Part shown: piece by piece, positions 27,622 to 36,074 of the stretch
How positions within the stretch are numbered: position 1 is the first letter of the stretch
Layout of the letters: every line of letters starts with the position of its first letter
Assembly (NCBI RefSeq): GCF_002646595.1
Contig: NZ_PDUD01000045.1
Span: 44,047 to 108,046 of the forward strand
Reading direction: 5' to 3'
Origin: Flavilitoribacter nigricans DSM 23189 = NBRC 102662
Lineage (GTDB): Bacteria > Bacteroidota > Bacteroidia > Chitinophagales > Saprospiraceae
DNA length: 64,000 nt
Translations under genes and position numbers: made by a program
Notes under the pieces: model-generated
The model's database searches: none
Seen by the model: only the letters and a program-made list of their open reading frames with translations
Told to the model about the DNA's origin: nothing

Positions 27622-28917
27622 GGGGTGCATTTGGGTGGTATCTACCCCTAACTGCTTCAGGAGTTTCAGGGAATTGGCCCGGACGTTGGCGGGTGGATTG
27701 AGCGATAACGACTTTTTGAAAGCCTTGATCGCGTTGTCCTTATCGCCGACCGTGACGTATCCTTCTCCCAGACTATCCCAGACATTGGCATCCTCCGGAT
27801 ATTTATCGGTATTGGCTTTGAATATCTCGATGGCCTGTTGGGGTTTTCCACCGAAAAGCAACTGATAGCCATAGGTATTCAGCTCGGCATTGGTTCCCCG
27901 CTCGATGGCTTCTTCCTTCATTTTCTCCGCTTCCTTATTATCTCCCTTGGCCGCCAGATAGGTGGATTGGGCCATCATATTGGTCATTTGCGGACTCATA
28001 CGAACGGAAGTTGCCCCCCATTTTACGGCGCGGTTCATGTCGCCGTTATTTTGGGCGAAAGCCGCGGCGGCATTCCATTCTTTCCAGGTGGTCGGAAACG
28101 CATCCAGGTCCTTTTCCAGTACGGTCAGGATTACTTCGGGATCCGGTTTTTTCCCTTCGCCGGCTTTCATCTGCGCGGTGATCCTGGCTTTCGTCAGCAG
28201 GTTTTGGGACGTCGGGTTGATGAATACCGAACGGGTCGCCCAGGCCAGGCCCTGCTTGAGGTCCAGATTATTTACCAGGCTGTAATTCGCCGCTTCGTTC
28301 CAACCCTGCCAGGTCCAGCCGGCCTTATCGCGTAGTTCTTCGCTGATGCTGGCCAGTACGGTGGATCCCAGATCAACCGTGTAGTTGAAAGCGATCCGGC
28401 GTTTGCCCCAACTGAGGGCACAGGTCCCGGCATCATTACCGTTGGGCAAAAACTCGTAGGTCAGGTATTCATAGAAATGATCGGTGGGTTCATTTTTCAC
28501 TTCCACCCGGAGGGCATCTTCCTGCGGATCGTAGGAAAAGCTCCCCCAGGACGTGCTGTTGTTGGAGAAGATCACCGTGGAGTGCTCCTCCCCTACTTCC
28601 ATGTGGAGACCGTAGGAACCGGCAGCCAGCGCTTTACCTTCTACCTGCACGTCCGTCGAAAAATGAATGACCGTATTCTCATTGGCGCCTGCCCGCCAAA
28701 CCTGGCCCTGGGGCACCAGCGTACCCCAGATATCGCGCTCCTGGGCTGCGGGACGGTGGTATACCACCTTTACATCAGTGAGGCCGATCCGCTGGCTTAC
28801 CATCGCTTTCGGACTGGCCGTGGGTGTGGAGAGTAGCTGGGTCTGTCCGCCCAGATAGAATGGCAGGCTCACGATAAGGCAGGCCAGCCACCATGATCTA
28901 CAGTGGATGTTTTTCAT
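27619..28917 (-). CDS. DUF2911 and TPR-repeat secreted protein
   Basis: This is a 432-residue protein starting at 28917 (MKNIHCRSWWLACLIVSLPF, signal peptide ending near GGQ). The first domain is DUF2911 (about residues 30-170; KVVYHRPAAQERDIWGTLVP, WRAGANENTVIHFSTDV, GSYGLHME). The second half carries TPR-like repeats (NTYGYQLLFGGKPQQAIEIF, EGYVTVGDKDNAIKAFKKSL). The family is common in Bacteroidota and its function is unknown. It is a single gene with a good phylum-type promoter upstream (28971-29002). Its C-terminus (TTQMHP) ends in a repeat array. Confidence 0.87.
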   Translation of the reverse strand: MKNIHCRSWWLACLIVSLPFYLGGQTQLLSTPTASPKAMVSQRIGLTDVKVVYHRPAAQERDIWGTLVPQGQVWRAGANENTVIHFSTDVQVEGKALAAGSYGLHMEVGEEHSTVIFSNNSTSWGSFSYDPQEDALRVEVKNEPTDHFYEYLTYEFLPNGNDAGTCALSWGKRRIAFNYTVDLGSTVLASISEELRDKAGWTWQGWNEAANYSLVNNLDLKQGLAWATRSVFINPTSQNLLTKARITAQMKAGEGKKPDPEVILTVLEKDLDAFPTTWKEWNAAAAFAQNNGDMNRAVKWGATSVRMSPQMTNMMAQSTYLAAKGDNKEAEKMKEEAIERGTNAELNTYGYQLLFGGKPQQAIEIFKANTDKYPEDANVWDSLGEGYVTVGDKDNAIKAFKKSLSLNPPANVRANSLKLLKQLGVDTTQMHP

Positions 28918-28970
28918 AACAAAAAGTTCGGGTGATTTAATTACAGTCGTAGTGATTACGTCGTTGTTAC

Positions 28971-29002
28971 CAAAGATACAGGCTCTGTTCGCCGAAGGCA
29001 AA
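28971..29002 (-). promoter_or_regulatory. Bacteroidota-type promoter for the DUF2911 gene
   Basis: On the minus strand, TTTG (29002-28999), a 20-bp spacer and TATCTTTG (28978-28971) match the TTTG-N19/20-TAnnTTTG consensus of the Bacteroidota primary sigma factor. The start codon is 54 bp downstream. Confidence 0.7.
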
Positions 29003-29052
29003 GGATATGTGACGGATGAAGGAAATTGTGATGACTTGCGGCCGGAAATATT

Positions 29053-29829
29053 TTACTGCACCGGATCGTCGAAAAACTTTTCGATATCCTCGCGAAAGCT
29101 GCGGCTGGACTGGAGTTGGCGGCCGTTGCGCAGCGAGAACTGGTACTGGCCATTGCCGTCATAGCGTTTGCCGCTCAGATAATTGGTATTGATCAGGATC
29201 GAACGATGAATACGGAGAAAGGGATGCCCCTGGGTTTCTTCCACAAAAGCCTGTAGCGTCTGCCGGATGAGGTAAGTATCATCCGCCAGGAAAAGCTGCA
29301 GGTAATTGCCTTGCGCTTCCACGCACTGGATATCCAGCAGATTAATAAACTGGGTTTTGCCCCGGTCCTTTATCTCGATCCGGAGGCTTTCCGGCATCTG
29401 CTGGTGCTCGAACTCCTGCAGTACATGGAGCATCCGGTGGTGCAGTGTGGCCTGATCCCGGGTCTGGATCTGCCGGCGGGCGTGATCGAGCGCGCGATCG
29501 AAGCGTTCGTTATCGTAGGGTTTCAGCAGGTAGTCTACGGCGTGCACATCGAAGGCCTTGAGTGCATACTGATCGTAGGCGGTCACAAAAATGATAAAAG
29601 GGATCTTGTCCTTATCCATCTTGGCCAGCACATCGAAGCCATTAAAATCCGGCATTTGAATGTCGAGAAAAACCAGATCCGGTCGGTAGTCCGTGATCTG
29701 TCGCAGTGCCTCCTTGCCGTTGCGGCACTCTCCCAGCAGGGTAATGAAATCATATCCCTGCAGTAATTTACAGATCCGCGCCCGGGCCAGCGGCTCGTCA
29801 TCGACGACCAGTGTTTTGATCTTTCTCAT
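29053..29829 (-). CDS. LytTR-family response regulator
   Basis: This is a 258-residue response regulator. The receiver domain spans residues 1-120, with acidic pair Asp10/Asp11, phospho-acceptor Asp56 (LVFLDIQMPDFNG), the Thr in FVTAYD and Lys in YLLKPY. A C-terminal LytTR DNA-binding domain follows (about 160-258; CVEAQGNYLQLF, FLRIHRSILINTNYL). The start at 29829 overlaps the stop of the sensor kinase gene as ATGA, so the two are translationally coupled. Together they form a LytS/LytR-type pair whose target genes are not evident here. Confidence 0.92.
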   Translation of the reverse strand: MRKIKTLVVDDEPLARARICKLLQGYDFITLLGECRNGKEALRQITDYRPDLVFLDIQMPDFNGFDVLAKMDKDKIPFIIFVTAYDQYALKAFDVHAVDYLLKPYDNERFDRALDHARRQIQTRDQATLHHRMLHVLQEFEHQQMPESLRIEIKDRGKTQFINLLDIQCVEAQGNYLQLFLADDTYLIRQTLQAFVEETQGHPFLRIHRSILINTNYLSGKRYDGNGQYQFSLRNGRQLQSSRSFREDIEKFFDDPVQ

Positions 29830-30932
29830 GCTTCCGGTCTTTTGATGGGCAGGAGAATGCAAACCGAGAACCCTTCTTCTGGACGGGTGGTAATTTCCAT
29901 TTCGGCCGTTTCGCCGTAAAGCAGTTCCAGCCGTTTTTTGACATTACTCAGGCCAATACCCGCCCGGAGCAGTTCTTCCGGACTGAGGTCCGTACCGCAA
30001 CCATCGTCGCGGATCACCATTTCCACTTTATCGTCGAGTTTGCGGGTGATCACCTCGATCTTTCCATCGTTGCTCCGGTTGGAGAACCCATGCTTGATAG
30101 CATTTTCCACCAGCGGCTGCAGGATCAGGTGCGGTACCCAGATCTCCTGGGTTGCATCGTCAATATCGTACTGCACGCTCAGCCGATCGTTAAACCGCGT
30201 CTGTTCAATGTCCAGGTAATTGCGTACAAATTCCAATTCCTCGCGCAAGGGAATGAAATTGCGTTCATCCTTATCCAACACGAAGCGCAGTAAGCCCCCC
30301 AGGCGGGACACGACCTTCTGGGCCGCATTCACATTGATCTCCATCAGAGAGGAGATCGTATTAAGGGTATTGAACAGGAAGTGAGGCTGGAGTTGCAACC
30401 GCAAGGCGTTCAAACGGGCGCTGGATAACTGGTTTTCCACTTTCACCAGTTCCAGTTCTTTATTCCGGAATTTGCGTTGCATGCGCATCGCAGTCAGAAT
30501 GGCGTAAATGATCCAGTATTCCAGAAAGCGATCCGGCACGGCAATTCGCAGGCCTCTGATGATATAGGCCATATTATCATCGCCCAGCGGATAATATCCC
30601 AGCCAGTTGGCCGGTATGGCCAGCATCAGGCTGGAGGTGAATTCGTGGAAAAAGCAGATGGTCAGACTCAGCGCCAGGGCGATCCCCTTCGTTCGCCAGG
30701 GGGAATCGTGTATCGGGAAACGCTCAAAAAAATAGTTGAGCAGCGGCAACAAGAGGGCCCATAGCAAATAATTCACCGTGTGTACCCCAAGGGTACGGCC
30801 CAGCTTGAAATACTCCAGTTCATTAAAGTATTTCAGCCGCAGATAGGACTTCAACGTAAAAAGACAAGCCAGTAATAGAGCTACCAGTATACCCTGCCAA
30901 TACGGGATGGGCGCATACTTTTTCCAATTCAT
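29826..30932 (-). CDS. LytS-like sensor histidine kinase
   Basis: This 368-residue kinase has four membrane helices (about residues 12-28, 53-69, 84-107 and 137-150) and little extracellular sequence. The His_kinase domain has the phospho-acceptor His184 in QPHFLFNTLNT. The ATP-binding domain has LQPLVENAIKHG, IRDDGCGTDL and GIGLSNVKKRL. It is cotranscribed with the overlapping LytTR regulator. A signal near or inside the membrane is likely for this type. Confidence 0.92.
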   Translation of the reverse strand: MNWKKYAPIPYWQGILVALLLACLFTLKSYLRLKYFNELEYFKLGRTLGVHTVNYLLWALLLPLLNYFFERFPIHDSPWRTKGIALALSLTICFFHEFTSSLMLAIPANWLGYYPLGDDNMAYIIRGLRIAVPDRFLEYWIIYAILTAMRMQRKFRNKELELVKVENQLSSARLNALRLQLQPHFLFNTLNTISSLMEINVNAAQKVVSRLGGLLRFVLDKDERNFIPLREELEFVRNYLDIEQTRFNDRLSVQYDIDDATQEIWVPHLILQPLVENAIKHGFSNRSNDGKIEVITRKLDDKVEMVIRDDGCGTDLSPEELLRAGIGLSNVKKRLELLYGETAEMEITTRPEEGFSVCILLPIKRPEA

Positions 30933-31006
30933 ACTGCAAAGAACGGGAAATTCCGACTTCTCTCCTACCTTCTGGTGATTAATGACTTGGGTTGTGACGG
31001 ATGTTT

Positions 31007-31106
31007 GATGAGGGGGAGACGGGGAGATTGGGTGACGAGGTGAGGGGGGGATTGGGTGAGGGGGTGATTGGGTGAGGGGGTGATTGGGGGACGGGGTGAG
31101 GGGGGC
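31007..31106. repeat. G-rich degenerate tandem array, left of the four-helix-bundle gene
   Basis: About 100 bp of G-rich repeats built on ATTGGGTGAGGGGGTG, a 16-bp unit present twice exactly (31051-31066 and 31067-31082) and several times in degenerate form. The plus strand is the G-rich one. The stretch GAGACGGGGAGATTGGGTGA (31016-31035) recurs as its exact complement at 31620-31639, on the far side of the gene. Confidence 0.8.
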
Positions 31107-31639
31107 GTAAAAAAAATAGTGCTGATTTTTTTATGGAAAATTGGTCGTTCTCTACTCTTTAGTATACAGGCTGGTTGAAAGGCCTTATTCTCTCTAACAC
31201 CTTAAATCTAAAAGATGAAACAAAAAATTCGCGCTCATCATGATCTGGAAGTATATCAAATGGCTTTTAAAATGGCCATGAATATCTTTACCATAACCAA
31301 ATCTTTTCCAAAAGAAGAGACCTATTCCATGACGGATCAGCTCCGTAGATCTTCCCGTTCGGTTTGTGCAAATATTGCAGAAGGATTTCGAAAGAGACGT
31401 TATAAAGCGGCGATGATCGCCAAATATAGTGATGCGGAAACTGAAGCGGCAGAAACCCAGGTCTGGCGGGATTTTGCCTATCACTGCCAGTATTTAGATC
31501 AAAAAAATTATCAGGATCTGAAACAACAGTATGACTATATAATCGGCAAAATCATCACCATTATAAACAGTCCGGATCAATGGGTCATTAAATAATATCA
31601 GCCAGGCCGGGGAGAGCCATCACCCAATCTCCCCGTCTC
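31016..31639. mobile_element. Candidate non-autonomous unit: four-helix-bundle gene between inverted G-rich repeats
   Basis: A 20-bp perfect inverted repeat (31016-31035 and 31620-31639), embedded in longer G-rich/C-rich arrays of opposite orientation, encloses one gene. The enclosed unit is 624 bp. There is no transposase, so movement would need a helper. Calling it mobile is an inference from the symmetric structure. Recombination between arrays, or chance similarity of low-complexity sequence, is the alternative. Confidence 0.4.
31215..31595 (+). CDS. Four-helix-bundle protein (S23/IVP-like)
   Basis: This 126-residue all-helical protein belongs to the four-helix-bundle family first seen in 23S rRNA intervening sequences (S23 proteins) and related to the Avd accessory proteins of diversity-generating retroelements. 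Diagnostic phrases are LEVYQMAFKMAMNIF, YSMTDQLRRSSRSVCANIAEGF and YSDAETEAAETQVWRDFA. The function of free-standing members is unclear. No rRNA and no reverse transcriptase lie nearby. It is enclosed by G-rich arrays in inverted orientation, which sets it apart from its housekeeping neighbours. Confidence 0.9.
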   Translation: MKQKIRAHHDLEVYQMAFKMAMNIFTITKSFPKEETYSMTDQLRRSSRSVCANIAEGFRKRRYKAAMIAKYSDAETEAAETQVWRDFAYHCQYLDQKNYQDLKQQYDYIIGKIITIINSPDQWVIK

Positions 31640-31702
31640 ACCCCTCTCCTTGTCACCCCATCCCCTTGTCACCCCATCTCCCCCTCACCAAGTCTCCTTG
31701 TC
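31616..31702. repeat. C-rich degenerate tandem array, right of the four-helix-bundle gene
   Basis: Repeats such as TTGTCACCCCATC and CTCCCCCTCACC; read on the minus strand they are the same G-rich family as the left array. The array ends 4 bp before the stop codon of the SDR gene. Confidence 0.75.
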
Positions 31703-31705
31703 AAC

Positions 31706-32431
31706 TCAAACGTCTCCCAGCTGCGGCCGCAGCTGCATTTCTTCCACCACCGTACTCGGTCCCATCGACCAGACGGCGAAGACTGCTTCTGCAATATCCT
31801 CTACCGGCATGATGCGTTCTTTCGGGATGTCGGCCCCTTCCCAGGATGCCGTCCAGGTAGCGCCGGGCATCAGGGCGGTTACTTTGACGTGTTTTTCTTT
31901 TAGTTCCATGCGCAGTGCCCGGGTGAGCCCCAGCAAAGCGTGTTTGCTGATCACGTAAGAACCGGCATTCGGGAAAGAGATCTTGCTCGCTACGGAGCAT
32001 ATATTAATAATGTGTCCTTTTCCGGCATCGATCATCAGGGGGACCAGTTCCCGGCACAGCCGGTAGGGGCCGTATACATTCACCTGCAGGGAGCGATCCA
32101 GATTGCTTTCGGGCTCGGTGAGCAGATTGTCCTGCAAAAAGATGCCGGCGTTATTTACCAGGAGGTCCAGTGTGCCCCATTCCTTCCGGATGCGTTCGGC
32201 CAGCCGGTCGATATCATCCGACGAGCTGACGTCCGCGGCCAGAGCCAGAATATCGATGTCCGGGAAATCATTTTGCAGGGCCTGTTTCAGGTCGTTTACA
32301 TCCGATTCGGTGCGTGCGGTAACCGCTATATCCATACCCGCCCGGGCGAAGCGAAAGGCGATTGCCCGGCCCATTCCCTTGGTGGCGCCGGTGATCAGTA
32401 CTTTTCCGGGTGCTATATTATCCTTGCTCAT
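31706..32431 (-). CDS. Short-chain dehydrogenase/reductase (SDR)
   Basis: This is a 241-residue classical SDR. The cofactor loop is TGATKGMG (residues 14-21), NNAG follows in LLVNNAGIF, the catalytic Ser is in INICSVASKI and the Tyr-Lys pair in SYVISKHALLG. The Arg in TARTESD after the second strand hints at NADP(H) preference. The substrate is unknown; relatives are annotated as 3-ketoacyl-ACP reductases. It is divergent from mlaE with about 106 bp between starts. Confidence 0.9.
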   Translation of the reverse strand: MSKDNIAPGKVLITGATKGMGRAIAFRFARAGMDIAVTARTESDVNDLKQALQNDFPDIDILALAADVSSSDDIDRLAERIRKEWGTLDLLVNNAGIFLQDNLLTEPESNLDRSLQVNVYGPYRLCRELVPLMIDAGKGHIINICSVASKISFPNAGSYVISKHALLGLTRALRMELKEKHVKVTALMPGATWTASWEGADIPKERIMPVEDIAEAVFAVWSMGPSTVVEEMQLRPQLGDV

Positions 32432-32465
32432 CTCAACTTCTTTATCAATACTGGTGTTGTGTGGA

Positions 32466-32496
32466 TTAGTAAAGTTTACAAAATAGCGTATTTTTG
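32466..32496 (+). promoter_or_regulatory. Candidate promoter of the mlaE-mlaF operon
   Basis: TTAG (32466-32469), a 19-bp spacer and TATTTTTG (32489-32496) fit the Bacteroidota consensus with one mismatch in the upstream box. The mlaE ATG is 42 bp downstream. Confidence 0.4.
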
Positions 32497-32537
32497 GCGA
32501 TTCTACCGAAAACCGAGTCCGGAGAACATCTATTCAT

Positions 32538-33284
32538 ATGATCGTTATTAATTTTTTAAAAGAGCTGGGCCGCTACTTCATTATGCTCGGCACGGCCTTT
32601 TCCCGCCCGGAAAAATTTTCGATGTACTATCGGGAAACCATGCGGCAAATGAACGACATCGGCGTAGGCTCGCTGATCATCGTTTGTGTCATCGCCGTGT
32701 TTATCGGAGCGGTTACTGCGGTACAGTTCGCCTACCAGTTGGAGGGCAACCTGATCCCGATGTACTATATCGGTTACATCGTGCGGGACAGTACCATCAT
32801 CGAACTGGCGCCGACCATTACCTGTCTGGTGCTGGCCGGTAAGGTGGGCTCCAATATCGCGGCCGAGATCGGTGGGATGCGGCAGAAAGAGCATATCGAT
32901 GCCATGGAGATCATGGGCGTCAATACCGCAGCTTATCTCATCATGCCCAAAGTGATCGCGGCCCTGGTGGTGATCCCGATGCTCGTGGCCCTGGCGGCTT
33001 TTGTAAGTGTCATTGGTGGTTATCTGGCGGCGGTCCCCGGTGGACTGATGTCGCATTCGGACTATGTACTGGGGGTTCGCTCCTTCTTTGTAGAGCGGAA
33101 CATCACCATTATGTTCATCAAAGCGGCGGTTTTTGCCTTTATTCTTACCTCGGTATCGAGCTATCAGGGTTATTACGTGCAGGGAGGTAGTATTGAGTTG
33201 GGTAAAGCCAGTACCAATGCCGTGGTATTCAGTGACATTCTCATCCTGCTGGCGGACTATTTAATTGCAGTGTTGTTAACCTAA
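32538..33284 (+). CDS. mlaE: MlaE-family lipid ABC transporter permease
   Basis: This 248-residue integral membrane permease shows the MlaE signature features: GAVTAVQFAYQL, PTITCLVLAGKVGSNIAAEIGGM and EHIDAMEIMGVNTAAYLIMPK, with five to six hydrophobic helices. With the ATPase 6 bp downstream it forms the inner-membrane core of an Mla-type system, which moves phospholipids between the membranes and keeps the outer membrane asymmetric. The substrate-binding MCE protein (MlaD) is not in this window. Confidence 0.93.
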   Translation: MIVINFLKELGRYFIMLGTAFSRPEKFSMYYRETMRQMNDIGVGSLIIVCVIAVFIGAVTAVQFAYQLEGNLIPMYYIGYIVRDSTIIELAPTITCLVLAGKVGSNIAAEIGGMRQKEHIDAMEIMGVNTAAYLIMPKVIAALVVIPMLVALAAFVSVIGGYLAAVPGGLMSHSDYVLGVRSFFVERNITIMFIKAAVFAFILTSVSSYQGYYVQGGSIELGKASTNAVVFSDILILLADYLIAVLLT

Positions 33285-33290
33285 TATGTT

Positions 33291-34055
33291 ATGATCAGAA
33301 CGGAGGATCTTCACAAATCATTCGACGGAGTTGAAGTACTGAAGGGTATTACCACGGAGTTTTACCAGGGTAAGACCAATTTGATCATCGGCCGAAGCGG
33401 CGCCGGGAAAACCGTACTGCTCAAACTCCTGGTCGGATTGTTCCGCCCCACCAGCGGCCGGGTCTGGTACGACGATGTCGACCTGTATTCGCTGAATAAA
33501 AAACAGTTGCGGAATATCCGCATGCAGGTAGGTATGCTCTTTCAGGGTTCGGCCCTGTTCGATTCCATGACGGTGGAGGAGAATGTGCGCTTCCCGCTGG
33601 ATATGTTCACCAATAAAACCCGGAAAGAAAAACTGGACCGCGTCAATTACTGTCTGGAAAGGGTTAATCTGGAGGGTGTCAACAGCAAGTTCCCTTCCGA
33701 GACCAGTGGTGGTATGCAGAAACGGGTTGGTATCGCGCGCTCCATCGTGCTGGGGCCGAAATACCTGTTTTGCGACGAACCCAACTCCGGTCTGGACCCC
33801 AAAACGTCCATCGTGATCGACGAACTGATCAAAAGTATCACCGAAGAACAAAACATCACCACGGTGATCAATACCCACGATATGAACTCGGTGATGGAAA
33901 TCGGGGAAAATATCGTACTACTGAGTAACGGTCAGATTGCCTGGCGCGGGAATAAATCTGAGGTACTCACCAGTGACAGTGATACACTACGCGATTTTAT
34001 CTTTGCCTCGCCTTTCCTGCAAAAGTTGCGGAGTACGGCTCTGGAGAAGGAATAG
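33291..34055 (+). CDS. mlaF: MlaF-family ABC transporter ATPase
   Basis: This is a 254-residue ABC ATPase. Walker A is GRSGAGKT (residues 34-41), the Q-loop is in VGMLFQGSALFD, the signature is ETSGGMQKRVGIA, Walker B is YLFCDEPNSGLDP and the H-loop is INTHDM. The FQ(G/S)ALFDSMTV context is typical of MlaF proteins. It energises the MlaE permease encoded 6 bp upstream. No further mla gene follows; a tRNA-Leu comes next. Confidence 0.93.
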   Translation: MIRTEDLHKSFDGVEVLKGITTEFYQGKTNLIIGRSGAGKTVLLKLLVGLFRPTSGRVWYDDVDLYSLNKKQLRNIRMQVGMLFQGSALFDSMTVEENVRFPLDMFTNKTRKEKLDRVNYCLERVNLEGVNSKFPSETSGGMQKRVGIARSIVLGPKYLFCDEPNSGLDPKTSIVIDELIKSITEEQNITTVINTHDMNSVMEIGENIVLLSNGQIAWRGNKSEVLTSDSDTLRDFIFASPFLQKLRSTALEKE

Positions 34056-34124
34056 GCAACCAACGGCCGCTTGCAGGTAATGAAATTTCAATGCGATTAT
34101 CTGTAATTTTTATTCGCTTTTCCG

Positions 34125-34155
34125 CTTTCATTTTAATTGAATAAGTATATCTTTG
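34125..34155 (+). promoter_or_regulatory. Candidate promoter of tRNA-Leu
   Basis: TATCTTTG (34148-34155) is a full match to the -7 consensus. TTTC (34126-34129) lies 18 bp upstream and is a weak -33 box. Transcription would start about 70 bp before the tRNA. An inverted pair GAAAACGG/CCGTTTTC lies between the two. Confidence 0.4.
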
Positions 34156-34232
34156 CAGAACTTTTTGAAAACGGTATCCGTTACTGTCGATAAGTCGATA
34201 TTTTAAATTCCGTTTTCATCGATAATTACCAT

Positions 34233-34318
34233 GCCCAGATGGTGGAATTGGTAGACACGCCAGCTTGAGGGGCTGGTGCTCAATTACGAGCGTGCAGGTT
34301 CGACTCCTGTTCTGGGCA
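34233..34318 (+). tRNA. tRNA-Leu (anticodon GAG)
   Basis: The gene starts GCCCAGATGGTGGAATTGGT and folds into a cloverleaf. The acceptor GCCCAGA pairs with TCTGGGC, the anticodon loop CTTGAGG gives GAG, and the long variable arm is typical of class II tRNAs. The T arm is GCAGG-TTCGACT-CCTGT, and the discriminator is A. CCA is not encoded directly after it. Confidence 0.95.
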
Positions 34319-34325
34319 CACCACC

Positions 34326-34364
34326 AAAAACATCCAAGAGATCCGTTCCCTTGGATGTTTTTTT
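34326..34364 (+). terminator. Intrinsic terminator after tRNA-Leu
   Basis: CATCCAA (34331-34337) pairs with TTGGATG (34351-34357), flanked by five A on the left and seven T on the right. It lies 8 bp past the tRNA. On the other strand it could also help end the thioredoxin-lipoprotein transcript. Confidence 0.8.
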
Positions 34365-34393
34365 ATTTCCGGATCAGTCATATATCCGGGGGC

Positions 34394-35431
34394 TTACTCC
34401 TCCAGACCGGCGATCACATCCGCAAGACCACCCTGGCGGATCATCTGGTCGTTCTCATCCAAAAGAATATAGTAGGGAATGCGGTCTATTTCCAGGTCTT
34501 TGGCGAGCGGATGCTCCCAGGCGCCCGGTAACAAATACTCCCCATCCAGTCGCTGCTCATCAATGAGGTAGTTGTGCCAGCGCGTGCTGTCAAAGTCGAT
34601 CGATAGGCCGAGCGGTTGCAGTTGCGCCTGATATTGATCAACGACACTGTCCAGAGCCGGAAAATTCTGGATACAGGGCCCACACCAGGTCGCCCAGAAA
34701 TGTAATAACTTACGTTTGCCGCCGGTATTAGCCAATATATTTTCTTTTTCGGAGGTAGAAGGGATCAGTTCGTAGTTCTCCCACGCCACATTTTTCCCGA
34801 TATTGGATTTTCGGGTAAGCGCCCGCTGGATCATTCGGAGTTCCGTACCGGGTATGGCCGTGGTGTCGATCTGCTCGTATAAAGACCGGAGCTGTTCCTG
34901 CGAAAGCCTCTCGGCGGAACGTGCCAGTATCCAGCCCCCCAGGTTGTCGGAAAGCTTGATCTTTTCGGCGATTACCCGGGTCATTCGGGCATTCAGGGAT
35001 TCGGGATTCTCCCGATCCGCGGTCAGCCGCTGGTAATCATTCTGCCAGTCTTCCAGTAGATCCTGCATTTTCGACCCGACGATGGAGTCCACTCTGATCC
35101 TCTGGGGGCGGGTATCCGTAGCCAGAATATAGTGGCCGTACATTTTGATGTGACTGTTTTCCAGGTAGACCCTCGCCGGGGCGATCGAAGTACCTTTCGG
35201 GATCACGGCTACCTGCTCCGGTACCGGCATTTCGCCGGTGAAGCGGGCGACCCCGTCCACCACCAGTACACTATCCATTTCTTCTCCGGCGAGAAAAAGG
35301 TAGTCATTGTAGTCCCCGGACAGGTGAACTTCCAGGATGTAGGAATTACGGTCCGGGAGCGTTTCCTGGTTGCATCCTCCAAGCAGAAAGCTGAGCAATG
35401 CAGTTAGGGTAAGGAGAGCGGTCGTTTTCAT
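34394..35431 (-). CDS. Thioredoxin-domain lipoprotein (TlpA/DUF4369-like)
   Basis: This 345-residue protein has a lipoprotein signal ending LLSFLLGGC. The first domain (about residues 27-200) resembles DUF4369 (YILEVHLSGDYNDYLFLAGEE). The C-terminal thioredoxin fold has the WCGPC motif in LHFWATWCGPCIQNFPAL and the cis-Pro region DRIPYYILLDEN. It likely acts as a periplasmic or surface-anchored thiol-disulfide reductase. An in-frame ATG 18 bp further upstream (35449) is possible, but the chosen start gives a compact signal peptide. Confidence 0.87.
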   Translation of the reverse strand: MKTTALLTLTALLSFLLGGCNQETLPDRNSYILEVHLSGDYNDYLFLAGEEMDSVLVVDGVARFTGEMPVPEQVAVIPKGTSIAPARVYLENSHIKMYGHYILATDTRPQRIRVDSIVGSKMQDLLEDWQNDYQRLTADRENPESLNARMTRVIAEKIKLSDNLGGWILARSAERLSQEQLRSLYEQIDTTAIPGTELRMIQRALTRKSNIGKNVAWENYELIPSTSEKENILANTGGKRKLLHFWATWCGPCIQNFPALDSVVDQYQAQLQPLGLSIDFDSTRWHNYLIDEQRLDGEYLLPGAWEHPLAKDLEIDRIPYYILLDENDQMIRQGGLADVIAGLEE

Positions 35432-35500
35432 ACTTTCGTTTATGCCCATAACGTCCCATCCTCCTAAAAGTCACGCCTTTATGACCTAACTATTATCAAT

Positions 35501-35935
35501 TTACTGTCCTTCTTCCACCCGGCGTTTCAAGGCTACATTCATGCGTTCAAAAGAATTTCGGGTGTTCTCGCCGATCATTTTCATTAAGATGCCGACGAGT
35601 ATGCCCCGGAAATTTTCGCCGTGTACCAAACGCGTATGCTGCTCGTCAATCGGTTCCAGCAGGAAGTAATGTTCCCCGTCAAACAGACCGGATACAAAAA
35701 GTTTACCCAGCCAGCGCAATTCGTTCGGTGCGTCCACGACCAGTAGCTCGGGTTTAAAAATCTGCGGCGAGCGTCCCTCCAGCATCATGGTGTTTTTTAG
35801 GTGGGTGCCCACCACCGGCTTCCCTTCGATCTTTATAAAAGGATTCCACTCCGGGTATTCAGCAAAGTTCAGCAGGACCTCCCAGATCTTTTCGGGGGAT
35901 GCGGCAATAACGATCTCTGTGCTTAAATTTTTCAT
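35501..35935 (-). CDS. SRPBCC-fold (polyketide-cyclase/START-like) protein
   Basis: This 144-residue single-domain protein opens with IVIAASPEKIWEVLLNFAEYPEWNPF, typical of the SRPBCC ligand-binding fold, and ends with the long C-terminal helix (ENTRNSFERMNVALKRRVEE). Such proteins bind hydrophobic ligands in a deep pocket; the ligand here is unknown. It is divergent from an AraC-family regulator with 139 bp between starts, so it may be that regulator's target. Confidence 0.87.
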   Translation of the reverse strand: MKNLSTEIVIAASPEKIWEVLLNFAEYPEWNPFIKIEGKPVVGTHLKNTMMLEGRSPQIFKPELLVVDAPNELRWLGKLFVSGLFDGEHYFLLEPIDEQHTRLVHGENFRGILVGILMKMIGENTRNSFERMNVALKRRVEEGQ

Positions 35936-36006
35936 TGTTTTTAATTTATCTGGTACAAAAATGCCGGTATTTTGTCGATATCATCTTGACCGCAAATGCC
36001 GAATGA

Positions 36007-36036
36007 TTGACATTTGGTGCCAAGTATTTATCTTCG
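36007..36036 (+). promoter_or_regulatory. Candidate promoter of the AraC-family gene
   Basis: TTG (36007-36009), a 19-bp spacer and TATCTTCG (36029-36036) fit the phylum consensus with one mismatch. The ATG is 39 bp downstream. The site lies in the divergent SRPBCC/AraC intergenic region. Confidence 0.45.
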
Positions 36037-36074
36037 CGATTGGCGGATTGCTCCTGCCTCTAATTCTTAACTTC

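Noticed and set aside
31007..31106. CRISPR-like array
   Set aside because: The units are degenerate, very short and have no unique spacers. No cas gene is present anywhere in the window.
31007..31702. Diversity-generating retroelement suggested by the Avd-like four-helix-bundle protein
   Set aside because: There is no reverse transcriptase and no template/variable repeat pair nearby.
35787..36074. Upstream extension of the AraC-family gene
   Set aside because: It overlaps the divergent SRPBCC gene and the likely promoter. The family domain begins after the ATG at 36075.
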